NCBI RefSeq assembly: GCF_900167535.1
Contig: NZ_FUYE01000012.1
Span: 26,991 to 90,990 of the forward strand
Length of the DNA: 64,000 nucleotides
Source of the DNA: Prosthecobacter debontii
GTDB taxonomy: Bacteria > Verrucomicrobiota > Verrucomicrobiia > Verrucomicrobiales > Verrucomicrobiaceae
Reading direction: 5' to 3'
The notes beneath the pieces are model-generated. The model had not been told where the DNA came from. It worked only from the letters and a program-made list of their open reading frames with translations, and ran no database searches. Below are positions 7,955 through 16,864 of this stretch, piece by piece. A program made the translations under genes and the position numbers. Within the stretch, counting starts at the first letter, position 1. Every line of letters starts with the position of its first letter.

Positions 7955-8965
7955 ATGAGTTGGATCCAACAAAACAAAGGGCCGGCTGCCATCCTCGGCG
8001 TCACGGCGGCAGGCGTGGCAGGTCTCGGTTACATGCTGTTTTCCTCCTATTCCAGCTACTCCGCTACCCTGGAGCAGTTTGATTCGGTCAACACCAGCAT
8101 TGCGGCCATGAAGAGTGCTGCGCTGGCACCCACTCCAGAAAACCTGGCTCTCAAGCAGAGCTTGGTGAAAGAGTTTACGGACGCCACCGGGCGTCTGTCG
8201 CTGGTGCTCAATAAGCTTCAGGTTAACAATGCGCCGACGACTGATACGGAGTTCCAGGCGAAGCTGAAGGCCAAGATTGCGGAATCACGCAAGACCGCCG
8301 CCGATCACGGCATGGGATTGCCTGCCGTTTATAATTTGGCCTTTGATCGCTACACCGGGGAATTGCCCAAGTCTAACGATGAAGCGACCGCACTTTCTGG
8401 TTATCTGGATGCGGTGGACACGCTTGTAAATACCTTCGCAAAAGCCGGAGTTAAGCAGCTTGAGATGCTGGAGCGTTCCGAACTGGATTCCGAAAAAGCG
8501 GCATCCACAAAGCCTGCTCCTCGTGCTGCGCAGACCCGTCCAGGTGTCCCCGGGCGTCCGGGTGCCCCAGCTGCGGCTGCTCCGAAGCTTTCAGAGCGCC
8601 GTCAGGTTAAAGTTCTGCTCACTTTGGATCAAGCCGCTCTTCAGATTCTTCTGAGCAATCTGGCAAGCCCTTCAGAAATGCCCTACTTCACAGTGGTGCG
8701 TTTACTGCGCATTGAGAATGAACGTAAGGATGGGCCGCTTCGTTCCGAAGCAAATGTCCCTGCACCGGCTCAAGCTGTGTCTGAAGACGGTGTCTCCGCC
8801 CCGCTCGTCCCAACTGAAAATCAGGCGGTAACGACGACCAGAGCAGCGGAGCCTGCACCGGTGGATTCTGTAGCCGTTCTTGGTAACGAGAAGCTCAGGG
8901 TCTTCATGGAGATTGACTTGGTTTACTTCTTGAACGCTCAAACTGCCAATGCTGGCACCAAGTGA
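7955..8965 (+). CDS. Amuc_1100-like inner-membrane pilus protein (PilO-like)
   Basis: A 336-residue homologue of Amuc_1100, whose Akkermansia version is a TLR2-signalling surface protein. It has the same start (MSWIQQNKGPAA against MSNWITDNKPAA, from memory), one transmembrane helix at about 11-33, a coiled-coil stretch, and a C-terminal ferredoxin-like region with FTVVRLLRIENER and RVFMEIDLVYFLNAQ that match the reference pattern. An insertion rich in Pro, Ala and Arg lies at about residues 186-210. PilO-type proteins join PilN and PilP in the periplasmic alignment ring. The gene begins 3 bases after pilM. Confidence 0.85.
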   Translation: MSWIQQNKGPAAILGVTAAGVAGLGYMLFSSYSSYSATLEQFDSVNTSIAAMKSAALAPTPENLALKQSLVKEFTDATGRLSLVLNKLQVNNAPTTDTEFQAKLKAKIAESRKTAADHGMGLPAVYNLAFDRYTGELPKSNDEATALSGYLDAVDTLVNTFAKAGVKQLEMLERSELDSEKAASTKPAPRAAQTRPGVPGRPGAPAAAAPKLSERRQVKVLLTLDQAALQILLSNLASPSEMPYFTVVRLLRIENERKDGPLRSEANVPAPAQAVSEDGVSAPLVPTENQAVTTTRAAEPAPVDSVAVLGNEKLRVFMEIDLVYFLNAQTANAGTK

Positions 8966-9007
8966 AGTCGAGAGATCGTCATCACGACCTAAAATCAAAT
9001 TTGTGAT

Positions 9008-9961
9008 ATGCAGAACAGGAACGGGAATTACGAAAAAGTCCTTTTAGGCGTCGCCGCAGCGATTGCCCTCGGGGTCGCAGGTTACCTCGTCTGGACAAGC
9101 CAGAGCTTTAGCGAGCGTCTGGTGCGGCGGACTGGCAACTCCAAGAACGATCCAGGACAGCCGCCGACTGCTTTGGTGGATGCGACCATCAAGCGTTTAA
9201 CCGAGAAAACAACTTGGGTGTCGCCGGTCATCAACGGCAAGCCTGTTCCTCTGAATAAATCGATTCTTTTGGTTAAAAAGGGAGATCAGCTGTTCGACCT
9301 TCAATTGGAAGAACCGCAGCTTCGCCCGCCAATGACCAATTCTTACTTGGTGCAGAATGATTTGCCCAACATTCTGTCTCCTAACGTGGGAGATCTAGAC
9401 GCTGATGCAGACGGGTTCAGCAACCTCGAAGAGTTCAATGCTAAAACGAGCCCGCGTGATCCCAAGAGCCATCCTCCGTTTACCGACAAGTTGGTTCTCA
9501 AGCGCCGTATCACCTACGATTACATCATTAAACTCAACAGTAGTTCTTCGCCGTATCAGGTGCAGAGGCTGAAGCCAGACCCCAAGAAGAGCGTCTTCGT
9601 TTCACCTGGAGATGAGTTCGGTTTCGATAAGGACGTGATTCGCTTCAAGGCGGTGGGCTTTGAGGCCAAAAAGACAGCCGATCCTACGGTGGGTGAAAAA
9701 GATGTGTCTGAGCTAACGATGATCGACAAGGCAACCAACAAAGAGTTTAAGCTCGTGCGTGGATCCGAAACCAATTTGGCGGAGTATGAAGCCGAGTTTG
9801 AATTTCTCTTGGGTGACCGCCCAACCCGGACGGTTAAGAAGGGGGACACCTTCCAGATTCCAGGCATTGGCACCACCTATCGCCTGCTCGAAATCGAGGA
9901 AAACAGCGCTGTGATTCAACCTGTGGACGGCGGTGAAGCCATCACTGTAACCAGAGGCTAA
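9008..9961 (+). CDS. Amuc_1099-like pilus cluster protein
   Basis: A 317-residue protein with one N-terminal transmembrane helix (about residues 9-27, VLLGVAAAIALGVAGYLVW) and an extracytoplasmic beta-rich body. Residues 130-150 hold DADADGFSNLEEF, a calcium-binding thrombospondin type 3-like turn. By position and type it is the counterpart of Amuc_1099, lying between the Amuc_1100-like and secretin genes; a PilP-like link between inner-membrane ring and secretin is plausible but inferred. The C-terminal 70 residues (FQIPGIGTTYRLLEI and onward) look like another small beta domain of the HR type found in PilP/GspC. Confidence 0.75.
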   Translation: MQNRNGNYEKVLLGVAAAIALGVAGYLVWTSQSFSERLVRRTGNSKNDPGQPPTALVDATIKRLTEKTTWVSPVINGKPVPLNKSILLVKKGDQLFDLQLEEPQLRPPMTNSYLVQNDLPNILSPNVGDLDADADGFSNLEEFNAKTSPRDPKSHPPFTDKLVLKRRITYDYIIKLNSSSSPYQVQRLKPDPKKSVFVSPGDEFGFDKDVIRFKAVGFEAKKTADPTVGEKDVSELTMIDKATNKEFKLVRGSETNLAEYEAEFEFLLGDRPTRTVKKGDTFQIPGIGTTYRLLEIEENSAVIQPVDGGEAITVTRG

Positions 9962-10058
9962 CTTTTTACAAACCAACCAAAAAAACATCTCGCCAGACAG
10001 ACGCAAATCCTGCTAAACAGCTCGGCTCATTGTTAATTTCGACAAATCGCTCCCTTTT

Positions 10059-12581
10059 ATGATGCACCTCTCTCGAATGAAGAAAAAACAGATTGCCTTG
10101 ATGGTCGCTCTCGCAGCGCCTGTGGCCGCTACCACTGCTTTTGCAGGTGAAGGCGGCGCCAGCGTTCCCGGCATTGCCGAGCGAGAAATCGCTCGCCGCG
10201 CCGCCCGCATTGAGGATGCGCGCCAAGCGATGGAAAAAGGTGACGAGTTTTTCGGTAAAGGTGACTATGAGGCTGCTTTGGCACAGTATCGTTCTGCCAA
10301 AGACATCCTGGACCAACTGCCCAACGCTCCATTCATCCAAGACTGGCGGGATTTGGCCAATCTCAAGTTTGCTGATTGTGCGATCGTCGTTGCTCGTGAA
10401 AAAGCCAAGATCGGTGATTATGTGGCAGCGAGAAAGCTGATCGAAGAAGCGGAATTGGCGGTTCCAGGCCACCGTGCAGCTCGTGTCTTTGCTAAGCATC
10501 TGGATGATCCCGATCGCTGGCCGCCCGCACTGACTCCTCAGCATGTGGAAAATGTGGACAAGGTGAAGAAAGGTCTGCTTCTGGCCAACAGTGCTTTGGA
10601 GATTGGCGACTATAACAAGGCTCTGGAAGCTTTTGAGGACGTCATCCGCATTGACCCTTACAACTCGGCCGCCCGCCGTGGTATGGAGAACACGGAGAAG
10701 CGCCGGGCAGAATATTTTGATTCTGCTCGTGATCATCAGCGTGCACGCATGCTTAACATGGTCAATGAAGCCTGGGAGCACAAACCCCCAGTTCGTGGCT
10801 TGGTAGTCGATCCGATCGCCGCAGGCGGCGCAGAGCCTACCGTGTATCTGACTCGGAAGATGCAGAGCATCATCTTTCCTCAGGTTCAATTCGCAGGTGC
10901 TAGCATCGAGGAAGCGGTGGAGTTCCTCCGCGTCAAGAGTCGCGATCTGGATTTGACGGAAACCGACCCTGCCAAAAAAGGTGTCAACATCATTCTCAAA
11001 GCTGGTGATACGGCTTCCACAGCGACGATCAGCCTGGACCTCAAGGATGTTCCTATGGTGGAAGCCCTTCGTTACGTCACTGAGCTGGCTCAGATGAAAT
11101 ACAAGGTCGAGCCTTTTGCGGTCATGATCGTTCCCGTTTCGGATGCGACTCAGGAGCAATACACTCGTATCTACCGTGTTCCGCCTGATTTCCGTAGCCT
11201 GGGTGGTGGTGGTGCCGCTGCGGCTGCCCCAGCAGCCTCCGCAGACCCATTTGCCTCGACATCAGCCGCTCCGACCAGCAGTCTGATCGTTCAGCAGTCT
11301 GCTCTCGATATCTTGAAGTCTCAAGGCATTCAGTTCCCTGAAGGAGCTTCGGCGGTGTTCAACCCGGTCACTTCTCAGTTGATCGTCAAAAACACACAGC
11401 CAAACCTTGATCTGGTTGAGGCCTTTGTGGACTCGATTCGCGGCCAAGGTCCGAAGCAAATTTATATCACCTCCAAATTCGTCGAAGTTTCCCAGAAGAA
11501 TACCGACGAGCTTGGCTTTGACTGGTTGCTCGGAACGGCTGGTAGCAATGTTGAAATCGGTGGTGGCACAGACGGCAACTCCGGCCTGAGCAGCTCCACC
11601 ATGGTTTATCCGGCCAACATCGCCAGCATGGTCACAGGTGGTGTCATTTCCCCAGTCAGCCGTGGTCTGAGAACGGGTAACAATGCCATCAGCGGAAATG
11701 CCATTGATGCCCAAATTACCGGTCTCTCTGATGTCTCCGAAGCACCGGGCGTGTTCAGTGTGGCAGGTGTTCTCACGGACCCACAATTCGGTCTTGTGAT
11801 TCGTGCATTGGCTCAACGCAAAGGTGTTGATTTGATGAGTGCCCCGAGCGTCACCACCAAGGGCGGGCAGCGTGCAACGATCGAGGTGATTCGCGAATTC
11901 ATTTATCCGACTGAGTTCGATCCACCGCAGATCCCTACTAACGTGGGCAGCACAACCGGTGGTGGTGGTGCAACCGCGATCCCTGTGACGCCGACAACCC
12001 CGACTGCTTTCGAAATGCGTCCAGTGGGTGTGCGTATGGAAGTGGATCCCACTGTAGGTGCGGACGGTTACACCATCGACTTGAACTTGGCTCCTGAAGT
12101 GACTGAGTTTGATGGGTTCATCAACTACGGTAGCCCGATCTACAGCGTGACTCCAGCATCGCCTCTTCAGCGAATCTTCAACGCAGCTGGTGTGTTGATT
12201 GCTGAAATCGATCCTGTTCCTGCTTCTCGTGTGGAATTGACTCCGAACGTGATCAATCAGCCCGTCTTCTCCACCCGTAAGGTGCAGACGGCTGTTACGA
12301 TCTGGGACGGTCAGACGGTGGTTCTCGGGGGCCTGATTCGTGAAGACGTGCAGGACGTGGAAGATAAAGTGCCCGTTTTGGGCGATCTGCCCTTCGTTGG
12401 TCGCTTGTTCAAGTCCAACGTCGAAGACCACTTCAAGCGTAACCTGATGATCTTCGTCACTGCTAAGATCATTGACCCAGCGGGTCAGCCGATCAATCCG
12501 AACATGCAGAATGGTGGCCAGGGTAACGCCGCCGCCTCGGTCGGTGGCGACAATCCGCTGCTTCCATCCGTCGGGAACTAA
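10059..12581 (+). CDS. type IV pilus/type II secretion secretin (Amuc_1098-like)
   Basis: An 840-residue outer-membrane secretin. It has a signal peptide (second ATG at 10077, MKKKQIALMVALAAPVAA, may be the true start), TPR-like helices at about residues 50-235, N-domains, an Ala/Pro-rich linker near 390, and the secretin channel domain from about 460 to 800. The family signature VPVLGDLPFVGRLF is at about 770-784 with TVVLGGLI before it. Secretins form the pore through which the pilus or pseudopilus exits. No pilin, PilB/PilT ATPase or PilC gene is in the window, so the machine must be completed from other loci. The cluster ends here with a strong hairpin. Confidence 0.9.
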   Translation: MMHLSRMKKKQIALMVALAAPVAATTAFAGEGGASVPGIAEREIARRAARIEDARQAMEKGDEFFGKGDYEAALAQYRSAKDILDQLPNAPFIQDWRDLANLKFADCAIVVAREKAKIGDYVAARKLIEEAELAVPGHRAARVFAKHLDDPDRWPPALTPQHVENVDKVKKGLLLANSALEIGDYNKALEAFEDVIRIDPYNSAARRGMENTEKRRAEYFDSARDHQRARMLNMVNEAWEHKPPVRGLVVDPIAAGGAEPTVYLTRKMQSIIFPQVQFAGASIEEAVEFLRVKSRDLDLTETDPAKKGVNIILKAGDTASTATISLDLKDVPMVEALRYVTELAQMKYKVEPFAVMIVPVSDATQEQYTRIYRVPPDFRSLGGGGAAAAAPAASADPFASTSAAPTSSLIVQQSALDILKSQGIQFPEGASAVFNPVTSQLIVKNTQPNLDLVEAFVDSIRGQGPKQIYITSKFVEVSQKNTDELGFDWLLGTAGSNVEIGGGTDGNSGLSSSTMVYPANIASMVTGGVISPVSRGLRTGNNAISGNAIDAQITGLSDVSEAPGVFSVAGVLTDPQFGLVIRALAQRKGVDLMSAPSVTTKGGQRATIEVIREFIYPTEFDPPQIPTNVGSTTGGGGATAIPVTPTTPTAFEMRPVGVRMEVDPTVGADGYTIDLNLAPEVTEFDGFINYGSPIYSVTPASPLQRIFNAAGVLIAEIDPVPASRVELTPNVINQPVFSTRKVQTAVTIWDGQTVVLGGLIREDVQDVEDKVPVLGDLPFVGRLFKSNVEDHFKRNLMIFVTAKIIDPAGQPINPNMQNGGQGNAAASVGGDNPLLPSVGN

Positions 12582-12603
12582 GTTCACGGTTTGACTCCGT
12601 TTT

Positions 12604-12645
12604 CAAACAGGCAGGTGATCCTTGATCACCTGCCTGTTTGCTTTT
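12604..12645 (+). terminator. strong hairpin ending the pilus cluster
   Basis: A perfect 17-base-pair stem (12604-12620 with 12624-12640) around a three-base loop, followed by CTTTTAC. The T run is short, but stem strength and position between the secretin stop and the coaE start make it a likely terminator. It also argues that coaE starts at 12664, not at the upstream in-frame codon at 12622. Confidence 0.8.
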
Positions 12646-12663
12646 ACAGGATCAACTAAAGAT

Positions 12664-13278
12664 ATGAAATCTTGGATCGTCACCGGAGGGATCGGCTGCG
12701 GCAAAAGCTCGGTGTCAGCCATGCTGGCTTCCCACCTGTTGCCCAAAGGGAGCCGTTTTTTTTCGGCCGATTTAGCAGTCCAGAAACTCCTGGATGCTCC
12801 AGAGACGTTGGTGCAATTGCGTGCACGGTTCGGTCAGAAAGCGATCGAAATGCGTGAAGGGAGAGAGGTCGCTAATCGGGCATGGCTGAGAGGAGAGGTT
12901 TTCGAGCGGGATCAGCAAAGACTTCTCTTAGAAGGGATTTTGCATCCCGGGGTTTTAGTGGCTCTGGAGAAGGATCGAGAGGAGCAGCGAAAGGCGGGAG
13001 TAAATCTTTTCCTTGCGGAGGTGCCTCTGCACTATGAGATTGGAGGCTCAGTTTCAGCAGATCTGATCATCGTGGTGGCTGCCAGCCAAGCGGTTCAGAA
13101 AAGGCGGTTGATGGAAAGTCGAGGTCTCGACGAATCAATAATCGAAAAGATGTTGAGGGCTCAGTGGCCCATCGAAGCCAAAGTTGAGAAAGCGGATGTG
13201 GTCATCTGGAATGATGGTGATCGCGCTGCTCTCGAAGCGCAGGTGCTGACACTGGTAAGACAGCATTGGCAAGCATGA
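12664..13278 (+). CDS. coaE: dephospho-CoA kinase
   Basis: A 204-residue P-loop kinase catalysing the last step of coenzyme A synthesis, ATP-dependent phosphorylation of dephospho-CoA. Walker A GGIGCGKSS is at residues 8-16; LAEVPLHYE (about 118-126) is the family's 'P-L-L-x-E' substrate region, and the lid/Arg region follows with KRRLMESRGL. Length is normal for the family. The start follows the hairpin; the stop overlaps the rho ATG (ATGA at 13275-13278), so translation of rho is probably coupled to coaE. Confidence 0.88.
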   Translation: MKSWIVTGGIGCGKSSVSAMLASHLLPKGSRFFSADLAVQKLLDAPETLVQLRARFGQKAIEMREGREVANRAWLRGEVFERDQQRLLLEGILHPGVLVALEKDREEQRKAGVNLFLAEVPLHYEIGGSVSADLIIVVAASQAVQKRRLMESRGLDESIIEKMLRAQWPIEAKVEKADVVIWNDGDRAALEAQVLTLVRQHWQA

Positions 13279-14741
13279 ATCCAACCGACACCTTAGAGAC
13301 CCCTCCCCAGGTCCAGTCCCCCACTCCTGAAACCCAGCCTGTGGCTACATCCGACGCATCGGCTTCGGGGGTGACTGCATCTGGTGTGGAAACGTCCAGC
13401 GCCTCTGAGCTTGCCCCGGTAAGTGACAATGCTGAGCCGAAAGAGAAATTCTCCCCACCCGGAGCTGAGCCGCCATTTCCCGTGGAGATTTCGTTAAACG
13501 ATCTTCAGGATGCTTCTCTGGCGGAGATCCAAGCCCAAGCTGACGCGGTGGGTTTCAAAATGAACGCGAGCCGTTCGAAGCATCAGCTCATTTATGATCT
13601 GCTGGCCTGGATGGCCGATCACCGCACGAGAGTGAAGGTGGACGGGATTTTGGAGATTGGGCCGGAGAATTTTGGCCTCATCCGCTATCCTAAATACAGC
13701 TTCGCTCCCCTGCCGGAGGATGTTTTCATCCCTCTGTTTCTGGTGAGGAAATTCAATTTACGTCCAGGCAACCGCATCACGGGCTATGCACGGGCGCCGA
13801 AAGATCGTGATAAATATTTGGCCATCGATCGCATCTTGGAGGTGGATGGTGTCTCCATCGACACTTGGCAGCCGCCGACTCACTTTGACAAGCTGACGGC
13901 GATGTTCCCGAACGAGCGGATCATCTTGGAGATGCCCAAGCCTTGCCCGGTTTCTGTGCGGATCATGGACCTGATCGCACCGCTAGGGAAGGGGCAGCGT
14001 GGTTTGATCAACGCGTCTCCGCGCTCGGGTAAGACCGTGCTGCTTAAAGACATCGCGAAAGCGATCGTGCATAATCACAAGGAGATCTCGTTGATCATCC
14101 TGTTGTTGGATGAGCGTCCTGAAGAGGTGACGGACTTTGAGGAATCCGTCAACGGCTGTGAGATCTACAGTTCCACATTCGATGAAAGCCCGAAGAGGCA
14201 TAGCCAGTTGGCTGAGATCGTTCGCGAGCGCGCCTGCCGCCTCGTGGAGGCAGGTAAGGATGTCGTCATCTTGCTCGACTCACTGACTCGTCTGGCCCGT
14301 GGGTATAACAGCATGACGGGTGGCAAGGGCCGCACCATGTCTGGCGGTATGGACTCCAAGGCCATGGTGAAGCCGAAGAAGTTTTTCGGTGCTGCTCGTA
14401 ATGTCGAGGAAGGTGGGAGTCTAACCATTATTGCAACGGCATTGATCGAGACGGAAAACCGCATGGACGATTTGATCTTTGAGGAGTTCAAAGGCACCGG
14501 CAATATGGAAGCCACGCTGGATCGTGAGATCTCGGAACGGCGCATTTTCCCGGCGTTGCATGTGCTCAAATCGGGGACTCGCCGTGACGATCTACTTTAT
14601 CACCCGGAGGAGTTCAAACGGGTCTCTGCCATCCGCAAACAACTCGCCCAGGTGCCGGCTGTGGAAGCCCTCGAACTGTTGATCCGCAATATCAACCGCA
14701 CGAGCAACAATGCTGAAATTTTGCTGACAGGCCTGAAATGA
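13275..14741 (+). CDS. rho: transcription termination factor Rho
   Basis: A 488-residue hexameric RNA helicase. Residues 1 to about 67 are a low-complexity, Ser/Thr/Pro/Glu-rich extension not found in the 419-residue enterobacterial protein; then come the Rho N-domain, a cold-shock RNA-binding domain (GFLIRYPKY type, about 120-195) and the RecA-type ATPase with Walker A SPRSGKT (248-254), Walker B LLLDERPEEV and the Q/R loops TGGKGRTMSGGMD and TGNME. An in-frame TTG lies nine bases upstream, but ATG 13275 overlaps the coaE stop and is preferred. It overlaps rnd by another ATGA. Confidence 0.95.
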   Translation: MNPTDTLETPPQVQSPTPETQPVATSDASASGVTASGVETSSASELAPVSDNAEPKEKFSPPGAEPPFPVEISLNDLQDASLAEIQAQADAVGFKMNASRSKHQLIYDLLAWMADHRTRVKVDGILEIGPENFGLIRYPKYSFAPLPEDVFIPLFLVRKFNLRPGNRITGYARAPKDRDKYLAIDRILEVDGVSIDTWQPPTHFDKLTAMFPNERIILEMPKPCPVSVRIMDLIAPLGKGQRGLINASPRSGKTVLLKDIAKAIVHNHKEISLIILLLDERPEEVTDFEESVNGCEIYSSTFDESPKRHSQLAEIVRERACRLVEAGKDVVILLDSLTRLARGYNSMTGGKGRTMSGGMDSKAMVKPKKFFGAARNVEEGGSLTIIATALIETENRMDDLIFEEFKGTGNMEATLDREISERRIFPALHVLKSGTRRDDLLYHPEEFKRVSAIRKQLAQVPAVEALELLIRNINRTSNNAEILLTGLK

Positions 14742-15898
14742 GCACGGCTCCGCGATTGACTCCTCCCGAAGTTATCCCAGGCGATTACGTCTTTATCGAT
14801 TCGCCGGATCAGCTTCAGCAATGGCTTTTGGAAACAGAAGCACATCTGGCGCAATCTGCGGATAAACGTTGCTGTTTGGATACGGAGGCGGATTCGCTGC
14901 ATCATTATCACGAAAAGCTTTGTTTGCTCCAGGTCGCCTGTGCAGGGCGATTCGCATTGGTCGATCCTTTGGCGATCTCCGATGTCTCGGCTTTGCTGAA
15001 TCTTCTGGATCGGCATGAGCTTTGGTTCCATGGCTCCGACTATGACCTAACGATGCTCCGCCGCACTTATGGTTGGGCGCCCAAGGTCGTGCGTGATACG
15101 CAGATCGCCGCCCGCCTTGTCGGCATGCGGCAATTCGGCTTGGCCGCGTTACTCCAGACGGTTTTCGGTCTGGAAATCTCGAAAGCCTCGCAGAAGGCGG
15201 ATTGGAGCCGTCGTCCCTTGCCTCCACATATGCTCTCTTATGCGGTCGATGATGTGAGGTATTTGTTGCCGCTGGCAGATTACCTCATGCAATTACTCCG
15301 CGAGAAAGGACGTGAGTTTTGGTTCGAGCAAAGCTGTCTTGAACTCCAAGAGGATGTTGCCGCGCGCAGTGCGGCACCGAAGGAAGATCCTTGGCGGGTG
15401 CAGGGCAGTGGACGTCTTCATCCGAAGGGGTTGGCCATCTTAAAAGCCATGTGGGAATGGCGGGAGAAAATCGCGATGGAGAAGGACATTCCATGCTATC
15501 GCGTCATGTCGAATAAACAGATGGTGGCGTTTGCCGAGGTCTTTGAATCGGGTGGGGTCATGCACCCCCCCGCGGGCTGGCGTCCGAAATGGAAGAAGGA
15601 ATTCCACGAGCTCGTGGCTGAAGTCTTTAAAGCCGGTCAGTCCGCTTGGCCTCAGCGAGTTAAGAAAGCGAAAGCTCGGCTCACGGATGCTCAGCGTGAC
15701 CAAATCGATCAACTCTGTGGCATGCGCGATAAAATCGCTGAAGCGCTAGATATCGAGAGCAGCTTGTTAGGCTCCCGGAGCACTTTGGAGGAAGTCGTGG
15801 CCGTGCAGGCTGGGGTCGGTGCCTTGATGGAATGGCAGCGTGAGATTTTAAAAGCGCCTCTGGAGAGCGTTTTGAGTGCTCAACCTCAGATGAGTTGA
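14738..15898 (+). CDS. rnd: ribonuclease D
   Basis: A 386-residue DEDDy 3'-5' exoribonuclease. Catalytic residues are Asp48 and Glu50 (LDTEAD), Asp101 (HGSDYDL) and Tyr168/Asp172 (YAVDDVRYL). An HRDC domain follows at about 230-300 (LAILKAMWEWREKIA, RVMSNKQM). The enzyme trims tRNA and other stable RNA 3' ends. ATG 14738 overlaps the rho stop, completing a coupled coaE-rho-rnd unit in which all products touch RNA or core metabolism. Confidence 0.9.
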   Translation: MSTAPRLTPPEVIPGDYVFIDSPDQLQQWLLETEAHLAQSADKRCCLDTEADSLHHYHEKLCLLQVACAGRFALVDPLAISDVSALLNLLDRHELWFHGSDYDLTMLRRTYGWAPKVVRDTQIAARLVGMRQFGLAALLQTVFGLEISKASQKADWSRRPLPPHMLSYAVDDVRYLLPLADYLMQLLREKGREFWFEQSCLELQEDVAARSAAPKEDPWRVQGSGRLHPKGLAILKAMWEWREKIAMEKDIPCYRVMSNKQMVAFAEVFESGGVMHPPAGWRPKWKKEFHELVAEVFKAGQSAWPQRVKKAKARLTDAQRDQIDQLCGMRDKIAEALDIESSLLGSRSTLEEVVAVQAGVGALMEWQREILKAPLESVLSAQPQMS

Positions 15899-15932
15899 TC
15901 GCGACGATACGATCCCCTGTGCATCGGGTGAA

Positions 15933-16310
15933 TCACAACTGGACCCGATGACAAACTTCAAATCGGTTGCCGCAGGGATCCTCGAAAAACATCGCATAGT
16001 AGCCCGGTGCATAAGCCATCGGGCCTTCAATGTTTTGAGCTCCCGCTAGATCGGCGATGTCGGCAATGGCGTCCACGTCCTCCACGGATGCAGCCCAGAA
16101 GGCGATGCGGTTTTCATTCGGCACATGCCGCTCAGATTCGGTGACTCCGAAGAAGGCGGCCACACCGTGATCGGCAGCTTCATACTGGAGCCATCCGGGC
16201 ACATTCATACGGCGTGAGAAACCCAACGCTGGCAGCAACGTTTCGTAAAAGAGAGTGGCCTCGGCGAGGTTCGTGACACGAAGATCAATATGATCGTAAA
16301 GTCGGCGCAT
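15933..16310 (-). CDS. VOC/glyoxalase-family protein
   Basis: A 125-residue single vicinal-oxygen-chelate domain. It opens MRRLYDHIDLRVTNLAEATLFYETLLPALGF, the typical first beta-alpha-beta unit with His7, and ends with YYAMFFEDPCGNRFEVCH, the usual metal-site strand with its Glu. Such proteins act as glyoxalases, dioxygenases or resistance proteins; the substrate is not predictable. It ends convergent to rnd with 34 bases between the stops. Confidence 0.8.
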   Translation of the reverse strand: MRRLYDHIDLRVTNLAEATLFYETLLPALGFSRRMNVPGWLQYEAADHGVAAFFGVTESERHVPNENRIAFWAASVEDVDAIADIADLAGAQNIEGPMAYAPGYYAMFFEDPCGNRFEVCHRVQL

Positions 16311-16394
16311 GACGATTCAAGGGGGGGACTACTGAATCGGATCAGGGCCTCACAATGGATGGGGAAAATAGATGGCGAGGTGACAGGTGCCTGA

Positions 16395-16727
16395 TCAACG
16401 CGGACTCTCGAAAAAGATGTAGTTGGTCGAGTAATCGCTGAATTCAAAATACACGCGCTTTTCGCCGTTGTTTTTGATGCCATCGAAGTTCTCATCCAGC
16501 ACTCCGTAGCCAAACCGATAAGGACGTGCAGTCACGTCAGTGGTCGCTGTCGCCGTCGTTAATTTATCGACCTGGATGAACTTTCGCACCAGCTTTTCCC
16601 CGGCGTAAATCTCCAGCACGCCGTTGACGCCGGTCCAATTCTGAAGTGAGCGGCCAATCTGGTTTTGAGTTTCCTGAGTGCAGGATGCCAAAAAGATGAG
16701 TGAACTGAGTAAAAGTAAGTATTTCAT
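16395..16727 (-). CDS. small lipoprotein
   Basis: A 110-residue protein with a lipobox FLASC (Cys16) after MKYLLLLSSLI, so it should be lipid-anchored. The mature part is beta-rich (NGVLEIYAGEKLVRKF, VYFEFSDYSTNYIFFE) with a GYGVLDENFDGIKNNGEKRVYF stretch resembling a calcium-loop motif. No family was recognised. It lies alone between the VOC gene and the nucleoid protein gene on the same strand. Confidence 0.65.
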   Translation of the reverse strand: MKYLLLLSSLIFLASCTQETQNQIGRSLQNWTGVNGVLEIYAGEKLVRKFIQVDKLTTATATTDVTARPYRFGYGVLDENFDGIKNNGEKRVYFEFSDYSTNYIFFESPR

Positions 16728-16812
16728 ACCAGAAGCATGTTCGGATCACAGTGACGCAGCGAGTGGAAAGGGTTCCGGTTTTTGTAGGCGGAAGGAGCTT
16801 ATCGAGTGGCAA

Positions 16813-16842
16813 CAAAAACGGGCAGACCGGAAGGCCTGCCCG
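16813..16842 (-). terminator. rho-independent terminator of the NdpA-like gene
   Basis: On the minus strand CGGGCAG (16842-16836) pairs with CTGCCCG (16825-16819) and is followed by TTTTTGTT. It lies 23 bases after the stop of the upstream minus-strand gene. Confidence 0.75.
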
Positions 16843-16864
16843 CATGAGAAGATTCAAATCCTGG

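Noticed and set aside
11262..12587. 441-codon open frame on the minus strand across the secretin gene
   Set aside because: Antisense to the secretin, His/Arg/Thr-rich, no recognisable motif.
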